This document shows positions 51,001-63,000 of a stretch of 64,000 nt of DNA, piece by piece. This DNA is from Leptidea sinapis (lineage: Eukaryota > Arthropoda > Insecta > Lepidoptera > Pieridae), in the NCBI RefSeq assembly GCF_905404315.1, contig NC_066280.1, positions 12,905,001-12,969,000 of the forward strand. Direction: 5' to 3'. The notes under the pieces were generated by a model. It did not search any database. It saw only the letters and a list, made by a program, of their open reading frames with translations, and was not told the DNA's origin. The position numbers and the translations under genes were made by a program. Numbering within the stretch: position 1 is the first letter of the stretch; every line of letters begins with the position of its first letter.

Positions 51001-54000
51001 TGGTCATGAGTCCACCAACAAAAGAAATCTGGACACAAATATCTATACAATTTGAAAATAAAGCATATTTTCCAAATTGTGTTGGAGCGTTGGACGGCAA
51101 ACACGTTCGTTTAATACAGCCACCAGAATCAGGATCAATGTATTACAATTATAAACACTTTTTCTCATTAGTTTTAATGGCTTTATGTGATGCTAACTAT
51201 TGCTTCATATGGATAGACGTTGGAGCTTACGGAAAAGACAGTGATTCGGGTGTTTTCAAGGAAACGTCATTATTCAAAAAACTCTCAGAAAATTCGTTGA
51301 ACTTACCAGAGCCTAGATCTATCACAAATAATGAGAGCGATGCATTTAAACTACCATACGTAATTGTAGCTGACGAGGCTTTCGCTATGACTAAAAATTT
51401 GATGAGACCCTATGGTGGTAAAATGTTGTCAAAAGAAAAAAAAATATTTAACTACCGCCTTTCTTTAGCACGAAGGTATGTCGAATGTACATTTGGCATA
51501 ATGTGTAACAAGTGGCGTATCTTACACCGGCCAATAGACGTGAAGATAGATTTTGCTGTTGATATCGTCAAAGCTATTTGTGTTTTACATAACTTGGTAA
51601 GGATGAGAGATGGTATAAATCAGGATGATATGATCAATCCAGCGCCATTACCTAATGTGAATCCAACTAACAGTGGACGAGCAATCCATGAAGTAGATAA
51701 TATTCGAACTAAATTCACAAATTATTTTGTTACTGAAGGTAAATTAGATTGGCAAGATAAAATGGTGTAATAGGTGATGATTTTATAAAACTTATTTTAA
51801 ATAAATAAAACTAATTAAAAAACAACTTACCCAAATTTTTCTTTTTTTCTTCGGAATCATCATTTTTGCAAAAAATTAAAACTAGTTCTTCCCAAGACCT
51901 TCTTTTTAATATTTTATTTGAATAATCCTTAGAGTTAAGATTCCAAATCGCATCTCTTTTTTCGATTTCGTCGATAAGCAAATCGATAGGCACAATGTCA
52001 TCTTCGGTACTCATTGCATCGATCTATGTGTCTTTCCGTCTCAAGGCGCGCGGATCAACTGAACAGGTCGATACAGGTTTGAAATACTTGGGCCGCGCGG
52101 CAGCGCGCGGTTCTAGATCTTGCGCGCGGGTCAGAGCGCGCCGCGCGTTGGCGTGCGGTACCGCGCGGTAATGTAGACGATAATTATCGTTTATATTGAT
52201 CTTGTGCCGCGCGGTTCGTAGTTCCGCGCGGTACCGCGCGGCCATATGAACTTAGCCTAAGTGTAAAGGATAAATTGTATTTAGAACATGAGATTAAATC
52301 CACCCACAGCTCCTAATTAAATTCTGTCTGTTCCACTTTTACAGAATTTCATTTATAATGTTTACTCTACAAGTCGTGAACGAAAGCTTTGTTGTTTCAA
52401 GAGAATAAGGTATTATTCTACTGTTTTTCTTACACTTTATGTGTTTTTCCGAGATTTGTTTGTTTTCTTTAGAGAAAATTTATTCTCTATAGATTTTCTA
52501 TAGAGAATAGCCGAATACCACTACGTTATAAGCAAATGTTCGCTTTCAAACTTACCAGGAATATATTTCGTTGCCCTACTGTAATTACTACTATTTCAAA
52601 CTTATGTCAAATCACTGCTCGTTTTTTTGATCAAAATGAGTGAACATTTTTTATTGTGAACGAAATCAGAATTCGGAACGCAAATCCGCGCGTTATTTAA
52701 ATTAAAATTATTTCATCTAGTTAGAGCGCAGCGGAGAGCAATCCTAAATCTAAGCTCGTGCCAAAATAAAAGCTTTGATTAAATAGACTATGAAATATTT
52801 TGTTATATTTGCTTAAATGTAACTTTAATCTAGTTTATGCTTTTGAGTTAGTGATTTTATGAATATAACAAGTCAACTGATACACTAGTGAAGCTAATAA
52901 TTACAAAGAAAAGTAATTCTACGTTAAATGTATTCTTCCGGAACCCTCCGGATCTCTTCTCAGTGTAAATATCTTTGAATTCGCTTTCATTAAGCCATAA
53001 ATTAAAAATAAACGGATAAAATCTAAACGTTTAAAACGACACACAAATTTTTCTTCTAGTGAACTAATCTCTCGATATAATTAACTCAAAATTTGCCAAA
53101 TAAATGAGATAATGTGTAATGTGCCTAATAAGGCTGTGAACAGAAAATAAGCGGCCTTGCTAGATGTTAGTATTGATCCACCGGCGCGACCTTGAACGAC
53201 TTCGCTCCGGGCTGCGAGCTCCCAGCTGCCGCGGCTGAAACTCTCCAACGCATCCCAAATACTATGTAGGGTCAGCACAGAAAGTAAGCAAAATATTAAA
53301 TGTTTATTTATTTATTTCGGCTTGATAAATAGATACAAATTTTTACATTTACGAATAAAATTACAATTATAACTATTACTATTTACGTTTGTAACTTAAA
53401 GTTATACAAAACAAACGATTAGCAAATTAAAAATAAAAAAACACTTGATTGTCAAAATCTAATATTTTTATGAATACAGGACATGTTCTTATTAAAGCTA
53501 AAATAAAAATATCATTAGAGACCAGATATCCAAACATCTGTACTAAATTGAAAAGTTTTCCTTTACTAGCTGCCGGCGACGTTGTCGCTAGAACGCTATA
53601 AAAAAGTATTAAAAATACTATGCCTGTATCTAACGTTCTAATATAGCATAATTGTTGCTCCTGTCTCTTGATAATATCCACGCAAAATAGGATTACATCT
53701 ATTCATTACTTTTGCTTTGTTTTTAATGAAAAAAAATAAATTGAGACTTGTCAACTTATGTCTCAAGGTGACGAGTGCAGTTGTAGTGGCGCTCAGAAGT
53801 TTTGGGTTTGACAATAATAATGAGCGGCACTGCATTGTAATGGGCAGGGCGTATCAATTTTCCTCAGCTGAACGTCCTGGTCGTCTCGTCCCTTATTTTA
53901 ATACAAAAAAAGATTACAATGAACGTGTCTCTATGCAGTATCACATTAATATTATGTGATGGAGCTGTCTACTAGATCTCTGATAATTTGAGCAGTTCGG

Positions 54001-57000
54001 AGTTGCACGCTTTTAAATGGGCTGAGTTGATACTACATGGTGAACCCAGAGCAGGCGCTAAAATGTGGACACTACTCATAACTTTAATTATTTAGGAGAA
54101 CCAAAGTTACCGACATAGTCCAAATGATTGTGAAACTGAAGTGGCAGTGGTGAGTTGGCAGGGCACATAGTTCGACGGACACCTGGCCGTTGGAGCAGTA
54201 AAGTCCTCGAATGGCGACCACATACCGGGAGACGCAGTGTTGGTAGGTCCCCCACAATATGAACCGACGATCTGGTCAAGTTCGCCGGAATACGTTGGAT
54301 GACGGCAGCGCAGGATCGATCGTCGTGGAAATCTTTGGGGGAGGCCTTTGTCCAGCAGTGGACGTCTTCCAGCTGATGATAATGATGATGATTAATGACC
54401 CGATGTATAGGGACAGATTCTTTGAATCCAATTTTTCTTCAAAATTTCAATCTTCTTCGGGTTAATTCCTGAAACGCTTCTGTGATTCCTCTGGTTTTGC
54501 AAGAGAATGTGGTGCGGTGATCACTCGTCTGACGTCCTCTTCCATAAAAAAGTGATAATAAAATTACTTTGATGTAAGAGACAACACTTAAAAGGGCTTA
54601 CTAAGTTGTGAAGGAAAGAAAGCAATATTTATTCGTCATTGTAAGTGACAACCCTGACCTAAATTCAGCCTCGGAAAAATAAATGGCCTTCTGAGAACGG
54701 TGAGGCATCTACCCTGTAACTATCTCCATTTTGCAACAATTTCTATGTTCACTGAAATTTTCGTTTAGAGCACCTGTTTAAGTGAACACAGCCAATGTAT
54801 ATAGAACCTTTATATATTTGTGGAATCTTGTGAAGTTTCTGAATATGTTAAGTGCTATATTTATACCTACTACTGTACAGTTCAGTGATAAATAGTTGTT
54901 TTACTACTCATTTATTCATTCATTCATTCATTTTAAACTTACCTGTAATTCATATTCCTGTATGATTTATGTAAGCTGGGGCTGAAGGCATCCACAGTGC
55001 ATCTACATCGGGATCGCTCCTGAGAAACTTTTGATTCGATTTACTATTGATAGATCTGCATATGAATGGTGGGTGCAACATCGAAATACGGCTAATCCAT
55101 TAAAGACGGAGCTAATACCAACAAACGCAGCCTTGGTAATCTTACATTGCCAAAGTAGTTCAACACCGAACTAAGTCTTACTAAAGAAAAATACCTGGGG
55201 GTTATACTGGACTGGAGTTTGTTTTGTAACATGTAGTGATGCTTTTATTTCTGTCTGTTCATCTAAGGCGGTGTTCATTGACCTTGCAAGCTGTGTTTGG
55301 AGCAACTCTTTTGCAAGTATCCTCTAAACATATTTACAATAGTCATATTTGTTTTCCAACTGTGTCACTAACGGCCTTTCCCAATAATCAGTCTATCTCT
55401 TACTTGAGATAAAAATCGTTACTATCATTGATTTTCTGTCCCAATAAACTTATCGACGGTAACTCATGCGTACACGCTGTCTGTCAATGGGACGACGTAT
55501 AGCTTACCAGCGATAGAAGTTTGTATGGAAATTTCAATTCACGCGTCCCAATATAAGGCGATAAGAATGACTTATCGGGCATATTGGGTCAGCTTCAGAT
55601 TATTGACAGCTAATTACTGACAGTAGAATGTAGTAATTTATCTCTATCTGTAGATACTATATTGGGAACGGCCGTTATCAATTAAATTTACATTTACGTC
55701 AAGTATTTGGGATCTTCACAAACTAACAGTGAATCATAAAATCTAAATACTTACATTGTAAGCAATTTTTCAAGTTTCTCAGTCGAAATTCCCTAAATTG
55801 ACTATCACACATCTGGTGGGGGATGATGATTCTATTCGTTCCATCAAATTGCCTATAAGTATCGAGAATCATTAACCATGGTAAACGAATGTAATGAGTT
55901 CCTGTTATTCCAAAATATATTTCTAAATTTAATGAAATTACGCATGAGCAGCATATCTCAGTTCCAAAGTTCAACAAGTCCGAAATTTAGTCTGGTGCTA
56001 TTACAAAAAAGTTAAACATGTGTTGGACGCTTGTTTAAAATAAGTTCTATCAAATCTGTGTATATCTGTTGTTTTGCGTTCAACAATCTTTAGGCATTGC
56101 TTATTTTTAAACATGGGTTGAAGCTTGTCTAAGGTGTGTCTAACGGATAGATCATATTCATAAGAAAGATTTAATTTTATATATCTGTCATGATGTTTTA
56201 GTTTTAGTTAAACACGAGCTGAACACTGTTTCGTAATAGAAAAAGATAAACTCTATTTTAGACGTCGTTATTACTAGGTCACTGACGTTGTTATAGGCCA
56301 CTGTCTAACAAAACACGTGTCTTAGCCATGTTTAAATTATTTTATCTACACCCATGCTTTAAATCCTCTATTAAAAATTCTGAAACAGTTAGCTTATTGC
56401 CAACATTAAAACACCCAATGTTCTAATAACCATTACATTATCCAAAAGAGTGTTGTTATGTTGTACTGAATTTCATAACAACACTCCTATTTTTTTTTCC
56501 TTCCCTTCATGCTCAAAGAGTTTTAACAGACAGCCACATTCTTATTGCTCGATGCGTGGCATCTGTATGAATTTCAAAAAAAGAACATTTTTGTTTACGC
56601 GCGTTGCACACCACCAGAACGTCGCGCGCCGTAAAAAAAGTAGGTTATTCGAATCCCCGCCATTTTTCTTCGATCTTTTTATTGTTTTGTTTACAAAAAA
56701 AAGCGATTAATTTCCAAAAGAACATAATATTCAAGTGAATTTTAATTATTGCACTATACAAAATGTAAATTACTACTAAAATAAATAATTGTTTCATTAA
56801 TACTTAGTTTATTTGTATATAATCAGTAATTAATGATATTAGGCTACTACTAGGACTGTCTGTTTTAATGTTAGCAGAAAGCTAACTGTTTCGGAAACTT
56901 TTGGAGGATTCATATTCTGGGTGTAGATAAAGTCTTCTATGCAACTGTTGATAATTAGGTATTAAAACACGAATGTGATACTATTATCACACTCGGCTTC

Positions 57001-60000
57001 GCCTCGTGAGATAAATCCACATTCGTGTTTTAATACCCCTTATTACACAACAGTTGCATAAATAACTATTAAACGATACAGTTGTTAATTCTAATATATC
57101 TTCATAAGTCTTGGATACCTAATTTAACAACTCTTAACAACTCGAGTTGTTTTTTGAATTTTGTTTGAGAACAAGGGTTATAAGAGTAATAATTCAGTCA
57201 AGTCGATTATTACTCTTTGGGGCTGAAGTATAAATTTAAGCCCGAAAATGTGATTGCCCTAGGGAGCGCTATGTAAGTCTTCGTGTGGATAGATATCAAT
57301 CGTTCTCAGAGGAAATCCCGGGCATGTTTTCTTTAATATTATGTGAAGTTTATAATAATATATGTATTAGCTTCCTTTAAATAACTAATAATAGATTCCT
57401 TTTAGTAAAATAATAATAGCTCGTAATGGAAACGTTTAGATTTCGATTTTTTTGTTCAAAACATAGCTTAGTCACAGTTTTTATACTTAGGTTTAGCGTT
57501 GTGTCAAAGAAAGATTCTCTCACATGGTCCGTGTTCTTGCGGACCCAAAAACTCATACCTACATTGCGCAAATAACTTGCTTTTTCCATTATGGTGAACC
57601 CCGAACATACCTATATTACAGGGCCTAATTTTTTTACTTAAACATGACACGCGCGCTTCGACAGCAACCGGTAACACTACACTACATTATTGAATTAAGC
57701 GTTTTTTTATCCAGACTAAAATCCACAGTTATCATAATGTTTTGAGTTTTCTTAAGTGTTAATATCGCTAATATTATTTATTATTCTACATGCAGAGTGC
57801 ACCTTAAGCCCAATCGCTGTTTTAGGGGTTATATGAGTCTTCCACGGAAGAATGGGCGCACGGTAATTAACTGCAGAGATATAGTCTGATAAATATGATA
57901 AATTATACTCTATAGCTCATTTTCTTATAATAGCATATAGTTCATATCACAACAATATCGCGCACCATACATTATTATGGACACGGTCACTCTTCATTGT
58001 ATGATATATTATTGGCTCACAAAATTGAGCGTATGATGAGCTGATAATGTACTACTCAAATCGTGAACCGCCCTTTTCCTCCTTCTTCCATCTTCAAACA
58101 TTTCAAATCACCACATTCTCCTCTGAACTTTATATCATTTGATATCCATGCTCTGACATTCTTTCACAGCATTAATGGCAAGATATGGTCAAATTCCGCA
58201 TTATCATCATCCCTCGATGAGCTTTCAAGACTATCCTGTAATAAATATATTGTGTCAATCGTGTGCACACTCTTGAAAGATCGCAGTCAACTGAGCTTGT
58301 TATGTATTAATACTTGCTATTATATCGCGTAATGTGAACGCCTTGCTATAAACTATAGCATTTGGTCCTTATTTGCTATATTTTATATATAACAATAGTA
58401 TAGAGTAGTCTGAAAAGAGCTTATAACTCCCTTAGTTCGCAGCCATCTCAAATACCTATGCAAGTATTGCATGGTATCCTTTTAATGCAAACCAATCACG
58501 AGTTGAGAGTCTTCAGAGATCATTTACGGGTCACTTACCGTTCTTTTCCAAGGGTTATAAGGCTACGAACACTGCGTCTTCCGGTACGTGGTCGACATTC
58601 CAGGACTTTTCTGCCCCACTGGCCATCTGCCCGTCGAACTATGTGTCCTGCCCAATGATATTTATATCATTGGTCCTGCCCACTACCACTTCAGTTTCGC
58701 AATAATTTGGGCTATGTCGGTGACTTTGGTTCTCCTACGGATCTCCTCATTTCTGATTCGATCTCGCAGGGAAACTCTGAGCATCGCCCTCTCCATTGCC
58801 CTCTGAGCGACCATGAGCTTTCCCATCAGGCCCATAGTTAGCGACCACGTCTATTTAGAGAAATTTCTGTAATATTAGTAGCATAATATATAAAAAATGG
58901 TTGAACTGATTGAATAAATAAATAAATGATGAATTTTAGTTGTGTTTTGTAGAACATCACTTCCAGTGGCCCAATTTAGCCGCGGTGATTTCTCTCTGTG
59001 GTCTGTGCTGAAGAACTGCGTGGGTAAAGAACTATCAAAGATCACTATGCCGGTGGTGTTCAACGAGCCCCTATCCTTCCTGCAGAGGATGCTGGAGTAC
59101 CTAGAGTATGCAAGTCTCTTGAGGATTGCTTCTGAACAGACTGATCCTGTTGCCAGAATGGAGTGTATCGCTGGTAAGTAGAATGACTTATCTTGTAAAG
59201 CAGTCAAAATAATGATGGTATAATATAAGTAAAAATAAAAGTAAAAATAGTATTCTATCAGAAACCACTTTATGTCTAATATTTTACAATTACAAATTTC
59301 AATTTTCAAATATACAGTATGTATTTTACATCTATGAATTAAATGTAGCCACATACTTGTTATAACATTTGCTGACGATATACAAAACATGAAAAAAATC
59401 GGTGCACTAGTTAGGTCAAAAAGTAGACTTTTAATTTTGAGCGAATATTAACATGCTGTACATTGTACAATCGGGTCACGAGGTCACTGGGTCAACACTC
59501 AATGATTCAATGAACTTGAATCTATGCACATCAAAACGCGATGTTGCCATCCCGCGTGCTTCACGTTCAAAGACGCTGGTCGTTTGTTGGATAGAACACA
59601 AGCGATGTTGCCTGTTCGCTTCTCGCGGTGACTTCAAACGTGTCGCACCGTCCTAAAGTGAAAGAACACGGACGGGATTAGGGTAGGGCGCAACCTATCG
59701 ATAAATAGCTTCTTTTAAAGGAAATAATACCCGATTCAAAAAGCTATTTTACTTTAAATACTTAGCGCACAGTTTTTCTAGAAATATCGTAAAAAACCTT
59801 AAAACACTACGCTTACTAAATTAGGTACTCTCGTAATTATTTAACAACACTTTAACATTCCAGAATAATTAATTTAATCCCGAGGAAGACTTTATAGACT
59901 CTTTGCCACCCCTCTTCTCTCCACACCCCTCCTCTACTCGCCTCACACTTCACACCGCTATACTAGCGCCACCTTTCCGACACCCGCTCCTCACTTCACT

Positions 60001-63000
60001 TTACTCGTTACAATTTATTGAAATCTGATGTGGTAATAGTAAGATTTCATTTATATAATAATTAAATATGCCAGTTTTAGCAAAACGTTTTAAATAAGGC
60101 CAACCTAAACAAGAGATACTAAAGCAATAAAGTGCTTTTTGTTGTTTAGAGGTTTATAAGAATAATACCCCTGGCGCTGACAAGAGTAATTGAAAAGTTC
60201 GCAAGAACTTGCAAAAGTTCAATCATAGTATTTTTTCTAAACTGGGTCGTTCTGTATAATAATGTAACCAGTTCGTTTTTCTATAACTTTTTATTCTTTG
60301 ATTCCTCAATACGGTCATCATAGCCCTTATTATTTTTTCATAAGCATATTTATACTTATATCCTATCGTGTTAGTTTACTATCTTAACGTAACTTTACTA
60401 ACGTAAATGTGGGTCAAATCTTTTAATTGGATTTCAAATCCATCCGCAACTGTTTGACTTGAAATTTTGCATTTTTATGAGAGTCATGCTGACTTAGATC
60501 AACCTGTAAAGGGTCAGTGGCAGTTAGCGATACGAAATTTTGTGCACTTAATGTTATGAAATACGACGGCCCCTCAACAGTTTACAAACATTTTTAGTAA
60601 AGCCCATTATGATACGTTATTAAATAATAATAAAATCATTTTCAGAAAAAGTTTTAAGTTTTACGCAATAACAGTATTATTATTTTTTAATTGGAGAATA
60701 GGTACTAATCTAGGTAAACTAGGTATCTATATGAGGCTCTTTCGCGCTTAAACCACTGATCGTATCAACATGAAACTACCACCATTCGATGCGAAATGTA
60801 TCCTAGATGGTTTATGGCTACTTATTTTTTTATTGTATTTGTAAAAAGATGAATAAAATTTATCTCCTTTTAAAATTCGCCCACCGGAGCGGGCGGAACG
60901 GCTTGGATATTGTATAAATGTGTTAAATACAGTATATGTTTCAGCATTTGCAGTGAGTGCTCTGGCATCGAACTGGGAGCGACTCGGAAAACCATTCAAC
61001 CCTCTGCTGGGCGAGACTTATGAACTTGAACGACCGGAGTTTCGAGCCGTTTGTGAGCAGGTTAATGACTTTATGTGTCTTTAATATTACTCAGTTCATT
61101 TATCTTTCTGTTTAAGATATAAACGTTTCAGATATGTTTGAAGCGTTTAAGCAAAAAGCAATCATATATCGTGAACTATAAACTAAAGTGAATAATATTT
61201 TAGAAGTTTTACTTCTTTAGGCGCGTTATGAAAAATGATGAGAGTGAAATTCTAAGATGCGCGCATCACTCTTACACAAAATAACAGGGTGAAGTTGGTT
61301 CCTAATATTTTTTGACGTTTGTGACATTCGTTTTTTTTTTGGTTTCTTATCAGGACAGGAAAAGGGTTCAAGCCCATACAGCCATATTCGTTATTTAATA
61401 ATTAATTGTCAAAGCCATCTTTGCAAGATTTTTACAATATTGTTCTTTCTACAAACGTAGAATAGCAGGAGGAATGAATAATTTTAAGGATTTTTGCCTT
61501 GTTAGGCCAAAGGAGTATAACTTCTTGCGTGCATACATAAGTACACACACACTTTTTTATATGCTCTTGGCAACCTTGACAATACACACTTGAAAGTCAC
61601 TGGGCTAGACCCAGGACACTCACCGTGATATATGCGATATAAAGCTGGAAGTAGTGTATTTTGTTACTTTTCAGCAAAAAGGAGTAACTATTAAAATCAT
61701 CTGTGTGATTTGGCTCAGGTTTCCCACCACCCCCCGGTGTCAGCGTTTCACGCAGACAGCCCGCACTTCGTGTTCCACGGGTCAGTTCATCCCAAACTGA
61801 AGTTCTGCGGAAAAAGTGTCGAAATACAACCAAAAGGGCAGGTCACTGTGGAGCTGCCAAGGTATGGAGTGTTAGTTTTATGTTGTTGTGAGCGAAATAT
61901 TCTTCCGAGATTTTAATTTAAAACGCTTAATATCTTGAAATAATTTGTGCAAGTTACATTGTTTTAATACTCACTTGTCTAGTTAATGTCGACTCTACTC
62001 AATACTTGCTATCCAATCGGTAATTGACCTTTTTTTTATGAAAACAAGGGACGAGACTCCATGACGTTCAGCTGATGGTAATTGATACGCCCTGCCCATT
62101 ACAATGCAGTGCCGCTCAGGTTTTCAACCCCAAAAATTCTGAGCGGTACTACAACTGCGCTCGAAACCTTGTGACATAAGATGTTCAGTCTCATTTGCCC
62201 AGTAATTTCACTAACTACGGCGCCCTTCCGACCGAAACACAGTAATGCTTACACATAAATGCTTCATGGCAGAAATAGGCGCCGTAAAAAGACAATAATA
62301 ATACCAAAAATATCTTCCCTCGTGCAAATTTACTACATCGTTGGAAAATACGATGAAAAACATAATTAAATGAACATATTAAATACAGTTGATGAAAAAT
62401 TTATTAATTAGGTAGTTAAATTCCGTTTGTCATCGTTAAATTAAATACCTTAAAACAGATTTAAGATGCAAAAAACTTCTTTTGCAGTTCACTAATAATC
62501 AATAATTCTGTTACCTATACAATAAAAATAATCACCGTTAGTTATAATTTAACACACTTAATTATGTTTTTATTATTGGTGACAAGATTTAACAGGCACT
62601 ATACAAGCAGCGCCCTCTCTTGAGTATACCTCGCCACATAGAATAAAAACGCAACACAAATCATTTAACCCAACCAAATAAAAAAAAATCTGCGTATACT
62701 CACGAAGTAGCACTTACAATAAAAGATAATTTTTACAGTGTAATAGGATATTTTTAAAGGTTTTCGTATTTTAAATTTAACTTTACAGATGGGGTGAAGC
62801 TTACACCTGGAGTAACGTGAACTGTTGCGTCCATAACGTGATCGTGGGCAAACTGTGGATAGAGCAGTACGGAAGCATGGAGGTGACGTGTCACGGTGGG
62901 GCAGGTCTCAAGGCAAACCTCTGCTTCAAGCCAGCTGGCTTTAACAACAGGGACCTGCATCGAGTTGAAGGCTTTATCATGGATCCCAGGTAGAATGGAA

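Larger units (their letters stand above)
49173..52260. mobile_element. Complete PIF/Harbinger DNA transposon with TAA target duplications
   Basis: Element 49176-52257 (3082 bp), flanked by TAA at 49173-49175 and 52258-52260. TIRs of about 33 bp: left AGCTAAGTTCATATGGCCGC then GCGGCACCGCGCG; right, inverted, GGCTAAGTTCATATGGCCGC then GCGGTACCGCGCG. Subterminal DNA is crowded with CCGCGCGG-type palindromes, probably binding sites for the element's own proteins. It carries a transposase gene (plus) and a MADF/BESS gene (minus), the usual pair for animal Harbingers, interleaved exon by exon. Lies in ORP1 intron 13. Confidence 0.93.

Noticed and set aside
49281..51770. The transposase as a domesticated host HARBI1 gene
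   Set aside because: It sits inside TIRs with TAA duplications and next to its MADF partner, so it belongs to a mobile element.
58063..58332. 89-aa plus-strand frame as a gene
   Set aside because: Low-complexity Ser/Leu/Phe composition, no domain, and no splice or context support.
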